Positions 24,245 through 32,969 of a stretch of DNA of 43,290 nucleotides are shown one piece after another. The DNA is taken from the NCBI GenBank assembly GCA_003164035.1, contig PLRS01000029.1, positions 1 to 43,290 of the forward strand, written 5' to 3'. The stretch is from Bryobacterales bacterium. GTDB lineage: Bacteria > Acidobacteriota > Terriglobia > Bryobacterales > Bryobacteraceae. The position numbers and the translations under genes are program-made. Below the pieces are notes generated by a model that did no database searches, was not told the DNA's origin, and worked only from the letters and a program-made list of their open reading frames with translations. Position 1 is the first letter of the stretch. Each line of letters starts with the position of its first letter.

Positions 24245-25351
24245 CTATTTCCCGCAGCAGGACTTGGTGACCATGATTTCCGGCAGGCCGTCGCGGCGCG
24301 GAGCATTGGAAGCGAAGTACTGCTGCGCCGCCAGGTTCTTGTAAAACGCGCCCGCCACACCGGAAGCCAACGGACCGCTGACGTTGTGCAACGGGCTGGT
24401 CAGCATCACCACAACCACTACCTGGTGAGGCCCGGCGTCGGTGAACGAACCGAACCACCCCATAAACGTGGCGCCTGCGTGGTAATCGGTACACGTGCCC
24501 GTCTTTCCGAAAACCGGCTCGTTGGGATCGTAGGCCGCGCGGCGGGCAGTGCCAAACTCCACCGCGCCGCGCATCCCGGTCTTGATGTCCTCGATCTCCG
24601 ACGCCGCCAGTTCCAACGGGCGCTTGATTTCGGGCTTGAAACTCTCGGTATCCGCCTGCGTGCGCGGATAGCGCAGGTAGTACAGCGTGCCGCCGTTGGC
24701 CAGCGCGGTCAATAGCCCCGCCAGTTCCAGAGGAGTGACCAGAAAGCCGGTGCCGAAACTCGTCATCATGCCGACCCCGCCCCATCGCGGCGTCTCGCTC
24801 ACGATCTCGCCCGGTTGTTCGCCTTCAATTTCCAACCCGGCCTTTTCTCCCAACCCCAGCATCTGGGCATAATGCACCACGCGATCGAAGCCGAGGCGAT
24901 TGCCCAAATAGGCAAAATAGGCGTTATTGGAAACCGCCAACGCATTAGTCAGGTTGAAGCTGAGCCGGCGGCTGATGTGGACGACCGTTTCGCGCTCGAC
25001 CAGGTGCTCCTTCAAAGCCGCCAGCGCGGTGACAAGCTTGATCGTCGAACAGGGAATGAAACCGCTCTGGTACGCCAGTTTCTGATTGACGATGGTCAAC
25101 ACCCTGCCATTGGCGGGATCCACCACCACCACGCTGCCCTTTTGATTTCCCAGAGCGTTCACGGCGGCGAGGCGGATAGTCAGGTCGTCGCCATCCACGT
25201 TGTCGCCCTCGGTCGGGTCGTAAAGAGGCGGCCGCGCCACTGGCCTCCTGCTGCGCCGCGCGCTCGGCGCCGGGCTGCCGCCCCAAGCTGGACGGCCCAT
25301 CGGCGCCCACGCCACCGCGTAGCCCATAAGTAATGCAGTAAGCCGTTTCAT
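24245..25351 (-). CDS. Penicillin-binding transpeptidase domain protein
   Basis: 368 residues with an N-terminal signal or anchor (LTALLMGYAVAWAPMGRPAW). The three active-site motifs of penicillin-recognising enzymes are present: STIK with nucleophile Ser102, SNN at 141-143 and KTG at 283-285. It is shorter than class B PBPs and lacks their N-terminal dimerisation module, so it is closer to the stand-alone transpeptidase / class D beta-lactamase-like group. Role: peptidoglycan cross-linking or beta-lactam sensing. It ends in CCGK, an unusual pair of cysteines. No regulator is adjacent. Confidence 0.85.
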   Translation of the reverse strand: MKRLTALLMGYAVAWAPMGRPAWGGSPAPSARRSRRPVARPPLYDPTEGDNVDGDDLTIRLAAVNALGNQKGSVVVVDPANGRVLTIVNQKLAYQSGFIPCSTIKLVTALAALKEHLVERETVVHISRRLSFNLTNALAVSNNAYFAYLGNRLGFDRVVHYAQMLGLGEKAGLEIEGEQPGEIVSETPRWGGVGMMTSFGTGFLVTPLELAGLLTALANGGTLYYLRYPRTQADTESFKPEIKRPLELAASEIEDIKTGMRGAVEFGTARRAAYDPNEPVFGKTGTCTDYHAGATFMGWFGSFTDAGPHQVVVVVMLTSPLHNVSGPLASGVAGAFYKNLAAQQYFASNAPRRDGLPEIMVTKSCCGK

Positions 25352-25488
25352 TGCGCCTTGCCGGCCGAGAGGCCTAAACTTATATTATCGGCAATTTCAG
25401 ACGAAAGCGTCAACTTACTTAGGCACGACGAGCACGACGCTCCCTCCACCTGGACACAACCGCCCTAACCGTCCTAACATGAGCGGTG

Positions 25489-26517
25489 ATGCAAGCCCTT
25501 CTGCTTCCCCGTTATGGACACTTGGAAATAATCGACATGCCGGTCCCGGTACCCGCCGCCGGCGAGATTCTGGTGCGCGTGCGCGCCTGCGGCATCTGCG
25601 GCAGCGACGTTCACGGTTTGGACGGCTCCACCGGCCGCCGCATACCGCCCCTGGTCATGGGTCATGAAGCCGCCGGTGAGGTGGCCGCGATTGGCGCCGG
25701 CGTCTCCGACCTTGCACCCGGCGACCGGGTGACCTTCGATTCCACGATCTTCTGCGGCCGCTGCTTTTTTTGCCTGCGCGGAGAGGTCAATCTCTGCGAT
25801 AACCGGGAGGTCTTGGGAGTCTCGCCCGGCCCCTATCGCCGCCACGGAGCCTTTGCCGAGTTCGTGGCCGTCCCACGGCGCATCGTCTACCGGCTTCCGG
25901 ACACGCTGAGCTTCGAGCGCGCGGCGTTGATTGAAGCCGTGTCCGTTGCCGTGCATGGCGCCGGCCTGAGCGGCGTTCGCCTGGGCGATACCGCCGTGGT
26001 GGTGGGCGCCGGGATGATCGGTTTATTGGTGGTCCAAGCGGTGCACCGCGCCGGTGCCACGCGCGTCGTGGCCGTCGATGTGGACGAAGCCCGCCTCTCG
26101 CTCGCCCGCCAACTGGGCGCTACCGAAACCGTTCTGGCCGGAGCGGGCGCCGTGGCGCGGATACTGGAGCTAACCGGCGGCCGCGGTGCCGACCTCGCCA
26201 TCGAGTGCGTCGGAGCCGAGGCTCCCATTCACACCGCCGTCTCCAGCGTTCGCAAAGGCGGATCGGTGGTTCTGGTGGGCAATGTCTCGCCCAAAATAGC
26301 CTTGCCCCTCCAGGAGGTCGTCTCGCGCCAGATTCGTCTGCAGGGCTCGTGTGCCTCCAGCGGAGAGTACCCGCTGGTCATCGACCTGATCGCGACCGGG
26401 GAAATCCGCGTGGATCCCCTCATCAGCGCCGTGGCTCCGTTGAGTGAGGGGCCGCTCTGGTTCGACCGCCTCTATCGCCGCGAACCCAACTTGATGAAAG
26501 TGATCCTGCAACCCTAA
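25489..26517 (+). CDS. Zinc-dependent alcohol dehydrogenase (polyol/threonine type)
   Basis: 342 residues from the ATG at 25489 (a GTG directly before it is possible). Medium-chain dehydrogenase: catalytic zinc ligands Cys37 (CGICGSD), His59-Glu60 (GHE), and the four structural-zinc cysteines 89, 92, 95 and 103. The Rossmann motif VVGAGMIGLLVVQ follows, with VAVDVDEARL suggesting NAD preference through the acidic residue. Resembles galactitol-phosphate, sorbitol and threonine dehydrogenases; the substrate cannot be fixed. It is convergent with the PEP-CTERM gene across a strong hairpin. Confidence 0.9.
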   Translation: MQALLLPRYGHLEIIDMPVPVPAAGEILVRVRACGICGSDVHGLDGSTGRRIPPLVMGHEAAGEVAAIGAGVSDLAPGDRVTFDSTIFCGRCFFCLRGEVNLCDNREVLGVSPGPYRRHGAFAEFVAVPRRIVYRLPDTLSFERAALIEAVSVAVHGAGLSGVRLGDTAVVVGAGMIGLLVVQAVHRAGATRVVAVDVDEARLSLARQLGATETVLAGAGAVARILELTGGRGADLAIECVGAEAPIHTAVSSVRKGGSVVLVGNVSPKIALPLQEVVSRQIRLQGSCASSGEYPLVIDLIATGEIRVDPLISAVAPLSEGPLWFDRLYRREPNLMKVILQP

Positions 26518-26527
26518 CCTAAAAACA

Positions 26528-26568
26528 CTGCGCCCGGAATCCGGCGAAGAACCGGAGTCCGGGCGCAG
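26528..26568 (-). terminator. Rho-independent terminator (mainly for the PEP-CTERM gene)
   Basis: Perfect 11-bp GC-rich arms (CTGCGCCCGGA at 26528-26538 and its complement at 26558-26568) with an inner CCGG pair. On the minus strand a TTTTT run follows, so it ends the transcript of the gene at 26603-27436; it also lies just past the plus-strand dehydrogenase. Confidence 0.8.
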
Positions 26569-26602
26569 GTAAAGTCCCAGGAGAGCTTGAAAGACGCCCT
26601 TG

Positions 26603-27436
26603 TCAGTTCTTGCGGCGGCGCTTGGCCAGACCAAAGGCGAGCATGCCGATACCGGCCGCGATCATGCCCAGCGTGCCGGGCTCCGGTGTCGCGGTGACAG
26701 CGCCCGCAAGCACGGCGTTGCCGCAATCGGCGGCTGAAAACTCGACGCCGATCTGCCCGTTGAACAGCAGGCTGAGGAACGCGGCGGGCGCGGAGAAGTT
26801 TAAGGTCACCTGGTATTGCGCGCCGTTCGTCTGGCAGCCGGGCCCGCTCTTACAAATCGACTCTGTCCCGGTTTCCGCCGCTGTGGCGCTCGAAGTGCCG
26901 GTTAGGTCCACCACTTGGCCGGGCCGGTAAGTGTCGTTCTGGTCATACGCCGTGCCCGCGGTTTCGGTTTTCACGGTTGAGCCATCGATGGCGTACAGAT
27001 CGCCGGTCGATAAGTTGGCGTTAACGGCCGCTGAGCTGCCGCCGCCATCGAGGACCACGCCGTAAGCCAAGCTCGCCGGAGTCGGCACGGTCACACAGTC
27101 GGACCCGTTGCTGCATGACTTCGTCGTCGGTGAAGCCGGATCGTAGAAGAAGAGATCGCCAATGTTAAACGTGCCCGGCACTCCGCTTTCCGTGAAGGAA
27201 GCGAGATACTGAGCACCCGCGCTGCCTTCGATGCTGGACTGGCCGTCGCCGAAATCGAGATCGATCACCGCCGTCACTTGGTCGGTAGACGTATTTATGG
27301 ATACCGAGATCGACTGGGTGTCGAAGTATAAGGCGTCTCCAATTACGTTCGGATCGCCGGAACCAAAGTTGCTGTTAGTGAGAGTCGTCGCGGATCCAAC
27401 CGCGCAAGCGAGGAGCAGAAACTGAACGGTTCGCAT
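26603..27436 (-). CDS. PEP-CTERM sorting-domain protein
   Basis: 277 residues from the ATG at 27436, which starts a signal peptide (MRTVQFLLLACAVGSATTLT); the frame is open further upstream only by chance. The mature part is rich in Ser, Thr, Gly and Asp. The C-terminus TPEPGTLGMIAAGIGMLAFG followed by LAKRRRKN is the PEP-CTERM sorting signal: PEP box, membrane helix, basic tail, cut by exosortase. Four cysteines (KSCSNGSDC and two later) may form disulfides. Such proteins are exported and tied to exopolysaccharide. No exosortase gene is in the window. Confidence 0.9.
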   Translation of the reverse strand: MRTVQFLLLACAVGSATTLTNSNFGSGDPNVIGDALYFDTQSISVSINTSTDQVTAVIDLDFGDGQSSIEGSAGAQYLASFTESGVPGTFNIGDLFFYDPASPTTKSCSNGSDCVTVPTPASLAYGVVLDGGGSSAAVNANLSTGDLYAIDGSTVKTETAGTAYDQNDTYRPGQVVDLTGTSSATAAETGTESICKSGPGCQTNGAQYQVTLNFSAPAAFLSLLFNGQIGVEFSAADCGNAVLAGAVTATPEPGTLGMIAAGIGMLAFGLAKRRRKN

Positions 27437-28071
27437 GTTCTGAGCATAAGTCGAGTTACTTGCATAAGTTAATAGGTCATTGGAACAAAAAGTTTGCAGT
27501 ACGTCCCAAGTAAACCTCCCGTACGCACTACGAATTCGCCGATCGATACTATAAGACTTATCCGTACCATTGGTTTGGCCTGCGGGAAGAAGGTCGGATA
27601 ATTCCTCTCCCCATCTGCCGCGAAAACCGAAGCTGTGGGGTGGGATGGCATTCCCAATGTCACATGCTCTTCCAGCCAACGCCCGCCTGCGTAAGTTGTG
27701 GGGCGGGCAATTTTGCCCGCAGCCGCCTTTCCAGGCGGCTCTTTCGAGGTGCAGCGAGTCTTCCTGCCAGGCGAGAGCCGGCAATAAGCCGGCTACAGCC
27801 AGAATTGGCTGCCCCACGATCCGGGCAGAATGTCACCCTAAACGCCCCCGTCCGGACCCGCCGGCGTCCAGTATGGCGCCGGTGGGGTCCGCCTCCGCAA
27901 ACCGGGGGAGGAGTCGCTGCGGAGGGGGTGAGGCACGTGTCGCGCCAAACACCTGTTTCAGAGGTTTGCGCCGGTTTTTGAATGAGATGGAGCATCCCCT
28001 GCCAACCCCGCGCTGGCGCCGGGTGTCAACTTCCTGGACACTTGGCATTCCATGCGGTAGACTAACTTGCC
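27437..28071. other. 635-base region with no gene, partly a hairpin array
   Basis: Upstream of two divergent genes (PEP-CTERM protein and sigma54 activator). The part next to the PEP-CTERM gene is AT-richer and should hold its promoter. The middle is the hairpin array at 27635-27816. From about 27820 to 28071 the sequence is GC-rich with short hairpins and no convincing reading frame; I see no clear sigma-54 promoter. Confidence 0.6.
27635..27816. repeat. Hairpin cassette array, type GTGGGG...CCCCAC
   Basis: The array opens with GTGGGG and closes with CCCCAC. Inside are hairpins at 27641-27656 (TGGGAT/ATTCCCA), 27703-27720 (GCGGGCAA/TTGCCCGC), 27721-27740 (AGCCGCCT/AGGCGGCT), 27776-27794 (AGCCGGC/GCCGGCT) and 27797-27810 (AGCCA/TGGCT). 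Neighbouring hairpins have unrelated stems but equal geometry and almost no spacer, as in the arrays at 5844 and 34791. Confidence 0.75.
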
Positions 28072-29619
28072 ATGGGACCGGTTGCGGCGGGCGTCCAGGA
28101 CAGGCTCGGAGCGATTCTGGCTATCTGCCGGAAGATGAACTCCGAGCGCGACCTCGCCAGCTTGCTCGACGTCGTCGCCCGGGAAGCCACCAGCCTGCTC
28201 GATTGCGATCGTGCCAGCATTTTTCTGCTCGATCGCGAACGCAACGAGCTGTGGTCGAAGGTTGCCCTCGGCAGTTCGGAGATTCTCCGTTTCGACGCCC
28301 GCCGCGGAGTGGTCGGGAGTACCGTCATGAGCGGACGCACCGCCAATGTCTGCAATGTCTACGACGATTCCCGCTTCTACCATGCCATTGACGGCCAAAC
28401 CGGCTACCGTACCCGTAACGTGCTCGCCGTGGCCATGCGCAACCAGCGGGGAGAGATCATCGGCGCCTTTGAGGCCCTCAACAAGAACTCCGGGGACTTT
28501 ACTCCGCGCGACGAGGAGTCGCTCGAAGCCCTCGCCTCCCATGCGGCCATCTCCATCGAAACGGCGCAGTTGATCGGCGAGTTGCGGCGCAGCCAGAACG
28601 AACTGGTGGAGCAGAACGCCCACCTGTTTCGCGAGGTCGAGAACCGCTATGCCGCCCACGGCATCATCGCTTCCGGTCCCCGTCTCGAGCAGGTGGCGCG
28701 CCTCATTGAGCGCATTCGCGACAGCCTGGTCAACGTGCTCGTCACCGGGGAAAGCGGTACCGGCAAGGAAATGGTCGCCAAGGCCATCCACTACGCCAGT
28801 TCCAGGGCGCGCAAACGCTTCGTCGCGTTGAACTGCGCGGCCCTGCCGGACACCCTGTTGGAAAGCGAGCTGTTCGGCATCGAGAAAGGCGTGGCGACGG
28901 GCGTGACTTCGCGCATCGGGCATTTCGAGACAGCCGACGGCGGAACCCTGTTCCTGGACGAGATCGGCGACCTCAGCTTGACGGCGCAGGCCAAGATCCT
29001 GCGGGTGCTGCAGGAGCGCACCCTGGAGCGTGTCGGCGGCCGAACCCCGATTCCCGTGGACGTCAGGCTGCTGGCAGCCACCAACAAGGACCTCGATGCC
29101 GAGATCGCCCGCGGCCATTTCCGCGAGGACCTCTACTACCGCATCAAAGTGATCCACATTCACATGCCGCCCTTGCGCGAGGTCCCCGAGGAGATCCCTC
29201 TGCTGGCCCGCCATTTCCTGAAAGAGTACTGTCGCGAGACCGGTTGCCCGCCGATGGAGTTGTCCCAGGCCGTCATCCGCCGCCTCAGTGCCGCGTCCTG
29301 GCCCGGAAACGTGCGCCAGTTGCGCAACGAAGTCATGCGTCTGGCCGCCTGCGCGTCCGGACCGGTGATCGGCGAACAGGATTTGTGGGAAGGCTTGCCG
29401 TCCCCCTCCGCCCCTCCGCCCGCGGCAGCCGCTCCCGCTGCCCCCCGGTCCCCCGCCACCGGCCAATCCCTCAAAAGCGCCATCGGGGAGTTGGAAATGC
29501 GGATGATCCAGCAAGCCCTCGCCGAAACCCGCAACAACCAGCAACAGGCCGCCCGTCTGCTGGGCCTTAGCCGCCAGGGATTGATCAACAAAATGAAACG
29601 CTACCGAATCGCCGGGTGA
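28072..29619 (+). CDS. GAF-domain sigma54-dependent transcriptional activator
   Basis: 515 residues: a GAF sensor domain (about 25-165), a short coiled linker, a sigma54-activator AAA+ domain (about 195-425) and a C-terminal Fis-type helix-turn-helix (about 470-513, AARLLGLSRQGLINKMKRYR). Walker A is GESGTGKE (226-233) and Walker B GGTLFLDE (290-297). The loop that contacts sigma54, normally GAFTGA, reads GVATGV (273-278). A proline/alanine-rich spacer links AAA+ and DNA-binding parts. Similar in order to NorR and NifA. The signal it senses is unknown. The HAD gene starts inside or just after its stop, so the two are translated together. Confidence 0.92.
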   Translation: MGPVAAGVQDRLGAILAICRKMNSERDLASLLDVVAREATSLLDCDRASIFLLDRERNELWSKVALGSSEILRFDARRGVVGSTVMSGRTANVCNVYDDSRFYHAIDGQTGYRTRNVLAVAMRNQRGEIIGAFEALNKNSGDFTPRDEESLEALASHAAISIETAQLIGELRRSQNELVEQNAHLFREVENRYAAHGIIASGPRLEQVARLIERIRDSLVNVLVTGESGTGKEMVAKAIHYASSRARKRFVALNCAALPDTLLESELFGIEKGVATGVTSRIGHFETADGGTLFLDEIGDLSLTAQAKILRVLQERTLERVGGRTPIPVDVRLLAATNKDLDAEIARGHFREDLYYRIKVIHIHMPPLREVPEEIPLLARHFLKEYCRETGCPPMELSQAVIRRLSAASWPGNVRQLRNEVMRLAACASGPVIGEQDLWEGLPSPSAPPPAAAAPAAPRSPATGQSLKSAIGELEMRMIQQALAETRNNQQQAARLLGLSRQGLINKMKRYRIAG

Positions 29620-29633
29620 GGCGCCAATCCGCT

Positions 29634-30239
29634 ATGTATCGGGCCATTATTTTCGATCTGGGAAAAGTTCTGATCGACTTCGATTTCGCGCGCGGCTACC
29701 GGGCACTGGAGGGCCGGTGCCCTTACTCGACCGCCGAGATCCGGCATCGGCTCGCCTCCACCGATCTGGTGGAACGATTCGAAACCGGCCTGGTCGAGCC
29801 TCACGACTTCGTGTCTGAACTCGAGAACCTGCTCTCGCTGGACATCGCTTATCCCGAGTTCTGCGCCGCCTGGAGCTCCATCTTTGGCCAGCCGCTGATT
29901 CCGCAATCCGTGCTGGCGGACCTGTCCGAGCGCTACCGCCTGGTCTTGCTTTCCAATACCAACGCCATCCACTACCAGGCACTCTGCCGGAGCTACCCGC
30001 TGCTCGATTATTTCCACTACCGCGTGCTTTCCTTCGAAGTTCACGCCATGAAGCCCGCGCCCAGGATCTTTCAGTGCGCCATCGAAGCCGCCGGCTGTCC
30101 GCCCCAGCAGTGCTTCTACACCGACGACATTGCCGCCTACACCGAAGCGGCGCGCCATCTCGGGATCGATGCGGTGACCTTCGAGTCCGCCACCCATCTG
30201 GAGCGCCAGTTGCGGCTGCGGAACATTCTCCCCAAATAA
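29634..30239 (+). CDS. HAD-family hydrolase (YihX-like)
   Basis: 201 residues from the ATG at 29634; a GTG at 29616 overlapping the activator stop (GTGA) would add six. The first motif is IIFDLGKVLIDFD: the nucleophile Asp8 is present, and the second Asp is Gly, as in the YihX / glucose-1-phosphatase branch. Motif 2 is LLSNTN, the lysine motif MKPAPRIF, and motif 4 YTDDIAAYTEAA. Predicted phosphatase acting on a sugar phosphate or similar small molecule in the cytosol. Confidence 0.87.
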   Translation: MYRAIIFDLGKVLIDFDFARGYRALEGRCPYSTAEIRHRLASTDLVERFETGLVEPHDFVSELENLLSLDIAYPEFCAAWSSIFGQPLIPQSVLADLSERYRLVLLSNTNAIHYQALCRSYPLLDYFHYRVLSFEVHAMKPAPRIFQCAIEAAGCPPQQCFYTDDIAAYTEAARHLGIDAVTFESATHLERQLRLRNILPK

Positions 30240-30243
30240 AAAA

Positions 30244-30279
30244 GCCGGGTGCCATTAGAACAAAAACATGGCGCCCGGC
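30244..30279 (-). terminator. Hairpin between convergent genes
   Basis: 12-bp arms (30244-30255 and 30268-30279) with one G-U pair around a 12-base loop. On the minus strand TTTTTTATTT follows, making a strong terminator for the molybdopterin-binding gene; on the plus strand it lies 4 bases after the HAD stop. Confidence 0.8.
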
Positions 30280-30354
30280 GGTAAGTTTCCCGCAGCCCGT
30301 TCGGAGGATCGGGACACGGGGGTGGAGGAGCTTGTCAGAAACTCGAAAATTCGA

Positions 30355-31326
30355 TTAGCAGAGCAGGCCGCCGTGCCCCAGGCCGGCGATCTCCCACCCA
30401 TTTACCCTGTAGCGAGCCAGTAGCGGCGGCAAAATCAAATCCACCACGTTCGGCTTGGCGGAGCGGAAGCAGCCCGGCGCCGAAACGATTGGCGCCTCGT
30501 CCTTGTAAGCCAGCAACAGCAGATTCCCCGGCTCAACCGGAGCCAGGAACCGCTCCACTTGGGCGCCCACGTGTACCATGGCTTGTCCGATCACGTCTTC
30601 CGGACCCGCCGGCGCCGTCGTGGAGGCCACCAGAATGGCACAAGGTTTGGATCTCAAGAGATGTTGTAGGCAACGGGCGACAGAATTCTCATCTTCTGTG
30701 CAGGCTAATACAAAATTGGCGTTGACCCCGAACCGCTCCAACCGCTGCCGCATAATGTTTTCAAATAGTTGCCGTGCCCGCTCACCACTGATCGGGTCCG
30801 TGTACAGAACCCCGATTGTGGGGACACGCACCGGGCGGGCTTGCAGGATCGGACCGCGCTCGCGCAAAATATTGGTGACAGCCTCCAGTTGCTCCTTGCT
30901 CACCGCAAAGGGGGCACTCTTCACCGTGGCAATCCGCTGCCCGGCAACCGCGTAGGTAAAGTTCTGCGCGGTGGCAATCACCACGCTCGCGGTGCAGTTG
31001 ATCTGTTTCAACAGCTCGTCGTCCACCAGCACGCAGGAATTCTCGGTGGCCAGCAGGTTGGCGCGGCCGCCCGCGGCCAACCGGGTCTCCAGACTCCCGC
31101 AACCCATTTCGGCGGCGACCGCGGATACCGCGTCGTCCTCGCTTACTTCTCCTTCTTCAAGGACAGTGACCCAAATGCTGTCCATACCCTCGGATTCGAG
31201 GATCCGGACATCTTCATCGCTGATCACATGGCCCTTGGCCAAAAGCTTCTTGCCGCCCGGCCGAAAGACGCTGCAACAAAGAATCCGGCCCATGGAAGCC
31301 TTCACGTCGACTGTCTGTGCTCGCAT
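30355..31326 (-). CDS. Molybdopterin-binding-like protein (MoeA/CinA fold)
   Basis: 323 residues. The N-terminal part (GRILCCSVFRPGGKKLLAKG then HVISDEDVRILESEGMDSIW) resembles the MoeA-type domain that opens with GHxIxxxD. The C-terminal part (PTIGVLYTDPISGERARQLF and ILVASTTAPAGPEDVIGQAM) resembles the MoCF/CinA molybdopterin-binding fold. Family members are often found near xanthine-dehydrogenase-type enzymes; none is here. It ends GHGGLLC with a terminal cysteine. A GAGGA site lies 9 bases before the ATG. Exact reaction unknown. Confidence 0.75.
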   Translation of the reverse strand: MRAQTVDVKASMGRILCCSVFRPGGKKLLAKGHVISDEDVRILESEGMDSIWVTVLEEGEVSEDDAVSAVAAEMGCGSLETRLAAGGRANLLATENSCVLVDDELLKQINCTASVVIATAQNFTYAVAGQRIATVKSAPFAVSKEQLEAVTNILRERGPILQARPVRVPTIGVLYTDPISGERARQLFENIMRQRLERFGVNANFVLACTEDENSVARCLQHLLRSKPCAILVASTTAPAGPEDVIGQAMVHVGAQVERFLAPVEPGNLLLLAYKDEAPIVSAPGCFRSAKPNVVDLILPPLLARYRVNGWEIAGLGHGGLLC

Positions 31327-31569
31327 AACTCTTGTCCTCTAATTTAAGGCTCGTATATCTTTTAATATGGTCTGATTCTAGCGCGGGAACTGCTGCCTGT
31401 CGCCACCGAATTGCAGGGTCTTTTGCGGGGAGGACCCCCTACGTCCTACCCCCTTTGTGGGTAGAACGGCCCTCCCCTGGTTAGCCCTTCCCAAGCGGGC
31501 CATGCAGGACGGGACTCCCGGCCCGTTCGCTTCAGCCAACAGGAAACCGGCGCGCAAGCGATTGGGGAA

Positions 31570-32172
31570 TTACCGGCCTGGCGTCGGAATCCGGATGAAT
31601 TGCTCGTCGGCGCCCATGGTCGATTCGCCCCAAGGCTGGCCCTGCGCCTTAGACCAGCGGTCCGTGCGCAGTACCCGCAGTACCGCCACTTCGTCGCACG
31701 CCTGGAATTTTGGGCACCGCACGCAGTCCTTCCACGCCTTCAGCGGCAGCATCCCCCGCTCGACTGCCTGAAAACCTACTTTGCCGAAGAATTCAACCAC
31801 GTAGGTGAAGGCAAAGACCGCGCCCAGCTCGTACCGCTCCGCCTCCGCAACCAGCGCTTCCACCAATTTGCGCCCGACTCCGTGGGTTTTCGCTTCCCCA
31901 GCCACCGCTAAGGAACGAATTTCGCCGACCGAGGGACTGTAGAAGTGCAGCGCTCCGCACCCCAATAATCGGCCGCCTAAGATGGCCACGCTGAAATCGC
32001 GAATCGTCTCCGACAGCTCCAATTCGGTGCGCGGCAGCATCACTCCCCGAGCGGCGTAGCCATTGATCAAATCGAGAATGGCGGGAATCTCCCGCATCGC
32101 CGCCTTCCGAACGGTGAAACGCAATTGGCCGGCCGGCTCGGCGAAGGCGTCGGCTCTTACCGCGCTGATCAT
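31570..32172 (-). CDS. argA: N-acetylglutamate synthase, short GNAT type
   Basis: 200 residues; a single GNAT acetyltransferase domain with RKAAMREIPAILDLINGYAA, the MLPRTELELSE segment typical of stand-alone bacterial N-acetylglutamate synthases, and acetyl-CoA-binding loop GEAKTHGVGRKLVEAL. It acetylates glutamate as the first step of arginine synthesis. It lacks the kinase-like domain of classical ArgA, so feedback control must sit elsewhere. Last gene of argC-argB-argA; its ATG overlaps the argB stop (ATGA). The C-terminal CVRCPKFQACDE carries three cysteines, perhaps a metal site. Confidence 0.85.
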   Translation of the reverse strand: MISAVRADAFAEPAGQLRFTVRKAAMREIPAILDLINGYAARGVMLPRTELELSETIRDFSVAILGGRLLGCGALHFYSPSVGEIRSLAVAGEAKTHGVGRKLVEALVAEAERYELGAVFAFTYVVEFFGKVGFQAVERGMLPLKAWKDCVRCPKFQACDEVAVLRVLRTDRWSKAQGQPWGESTMGADEQFIRIPTPGR

Positions 32173-32969
32173 TGTGTACTCTCCTCGTCAGCAACCATGG
32201 CGGTCCCGATCGGCTCGCCACCCAGGAGCCGTTCCAGCACCCGTTCCGCCGCTCCCGGCGCAATCCGCACTTGCCCCACTCCCCCATCGAGAGCGGCCAG
32301 CGCCGCGTTCAACTTCGCCCGCATGCCGCCGGTAGCGATTCCGGCATCGATCAGCGCCTTCGATTGCCCCCTTGTCAGCGTGCTCCGGACCTTCTTTTGT
32401 TCGTCCAAAACACCCTCGACGTCGGTCAGAAAAATCAATTGGGCGGCGCCGAATGCGGCGGCGCAAGCCACCGCCATTTGATCGCCGTTGACGTTGTAAA
32501 CCGCTCCGGCCCGGTCTCCAGCCACGCACGCCACCACCGGCAGATAACCGTGGCCGGTGAGCATCTCGAGCAGCGCCGGATTCGAACGCGTCACTCGCCC
32601 CACCGCGCCCAGCCGCGGGTCCATTTGCTCCGCCTCCACCAGGAACGCATCGATTCCCGAAAGGCCTACCGCCAGCGAGCCGGCACGGTTCAAGCTGGCC
32701 ACCAGCTCGTGGTTGACCGTGCCGGCGAAGACCTTCAGCATCGCATCGACGATCTCCGGCGTGGTCACCCGCAACCCGTCCACGAAGCGGCTCTCCACTC
32801 CTCGCTCAGCGAGATACCGGGTCATCTGCTTGCCGCCGCCGTGTACCACCACGATCCGCGCACCCGCGCGGCCGGCGCCGGCAATCTGCCGCGCCAAGGC
32901 GTCGCGCGAAGCCGCGTCGTCCAGCAGCGTGCCGCCCAGTTTTACCAGAATCTTCGCCCCGCCGCTCAC
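32169..32969 (-). CDS. argB: Acetylglutamate kinase
   Basis: 266 residues from a GTG that overlaps the argC stop (GTGA). Amino-acid-kinase fold: KLGGTLLDD with the phosphate-binding lysine, VVHGGGKQMTRYLAERGV for substrate, and LIFLTDVEGVLD near the nucleotide site. Second step of arginine synthesis. It has no N-terminal helix of the kind needed for hexamer formation and arginine inhibition in some species, so it is probably not feedback-sensitive. Confidence 0.93.
   Translation of the reverse strand: MSGGAKILVKLGGTLLDDAASRDALARQIAGAGRAGARIVVVHGGGKQMTRYLAERGVESRFVDGLRVTTPEIVDAMLKVFAGTVNHELVASLNRAGSLAVGLSGIDAFLVEAEQMDPRLGAVGRVTRSNPALLEMLTGHGYLPVVACVAGDRAGAVYNVNGDQMAVACAAAFGAAQLIFLTDVEGVLDEQKKVRSTLTRGQSKALIDAGIATGGMRAKLNAALAALDGGVGQVRIAPGAAERVLERLLGGEPIGTAMVADEESTQ

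Noticed and set aside
28040-28071. Sigma54 promoter (TGGCATTCCATGC) before the activator gene
   Set aside because: The GG and GC elements are 8 bases apart and not 10, so the spacing is wrong.
31430-31500. Riboswitch or molybdenum-cofactor RNA upstream of the molybdopterin-binding gene
   Set aside because: Some stem-loop potential (CTACCC/GGGTAG) but no match to any riboswitch core that I can recognise.
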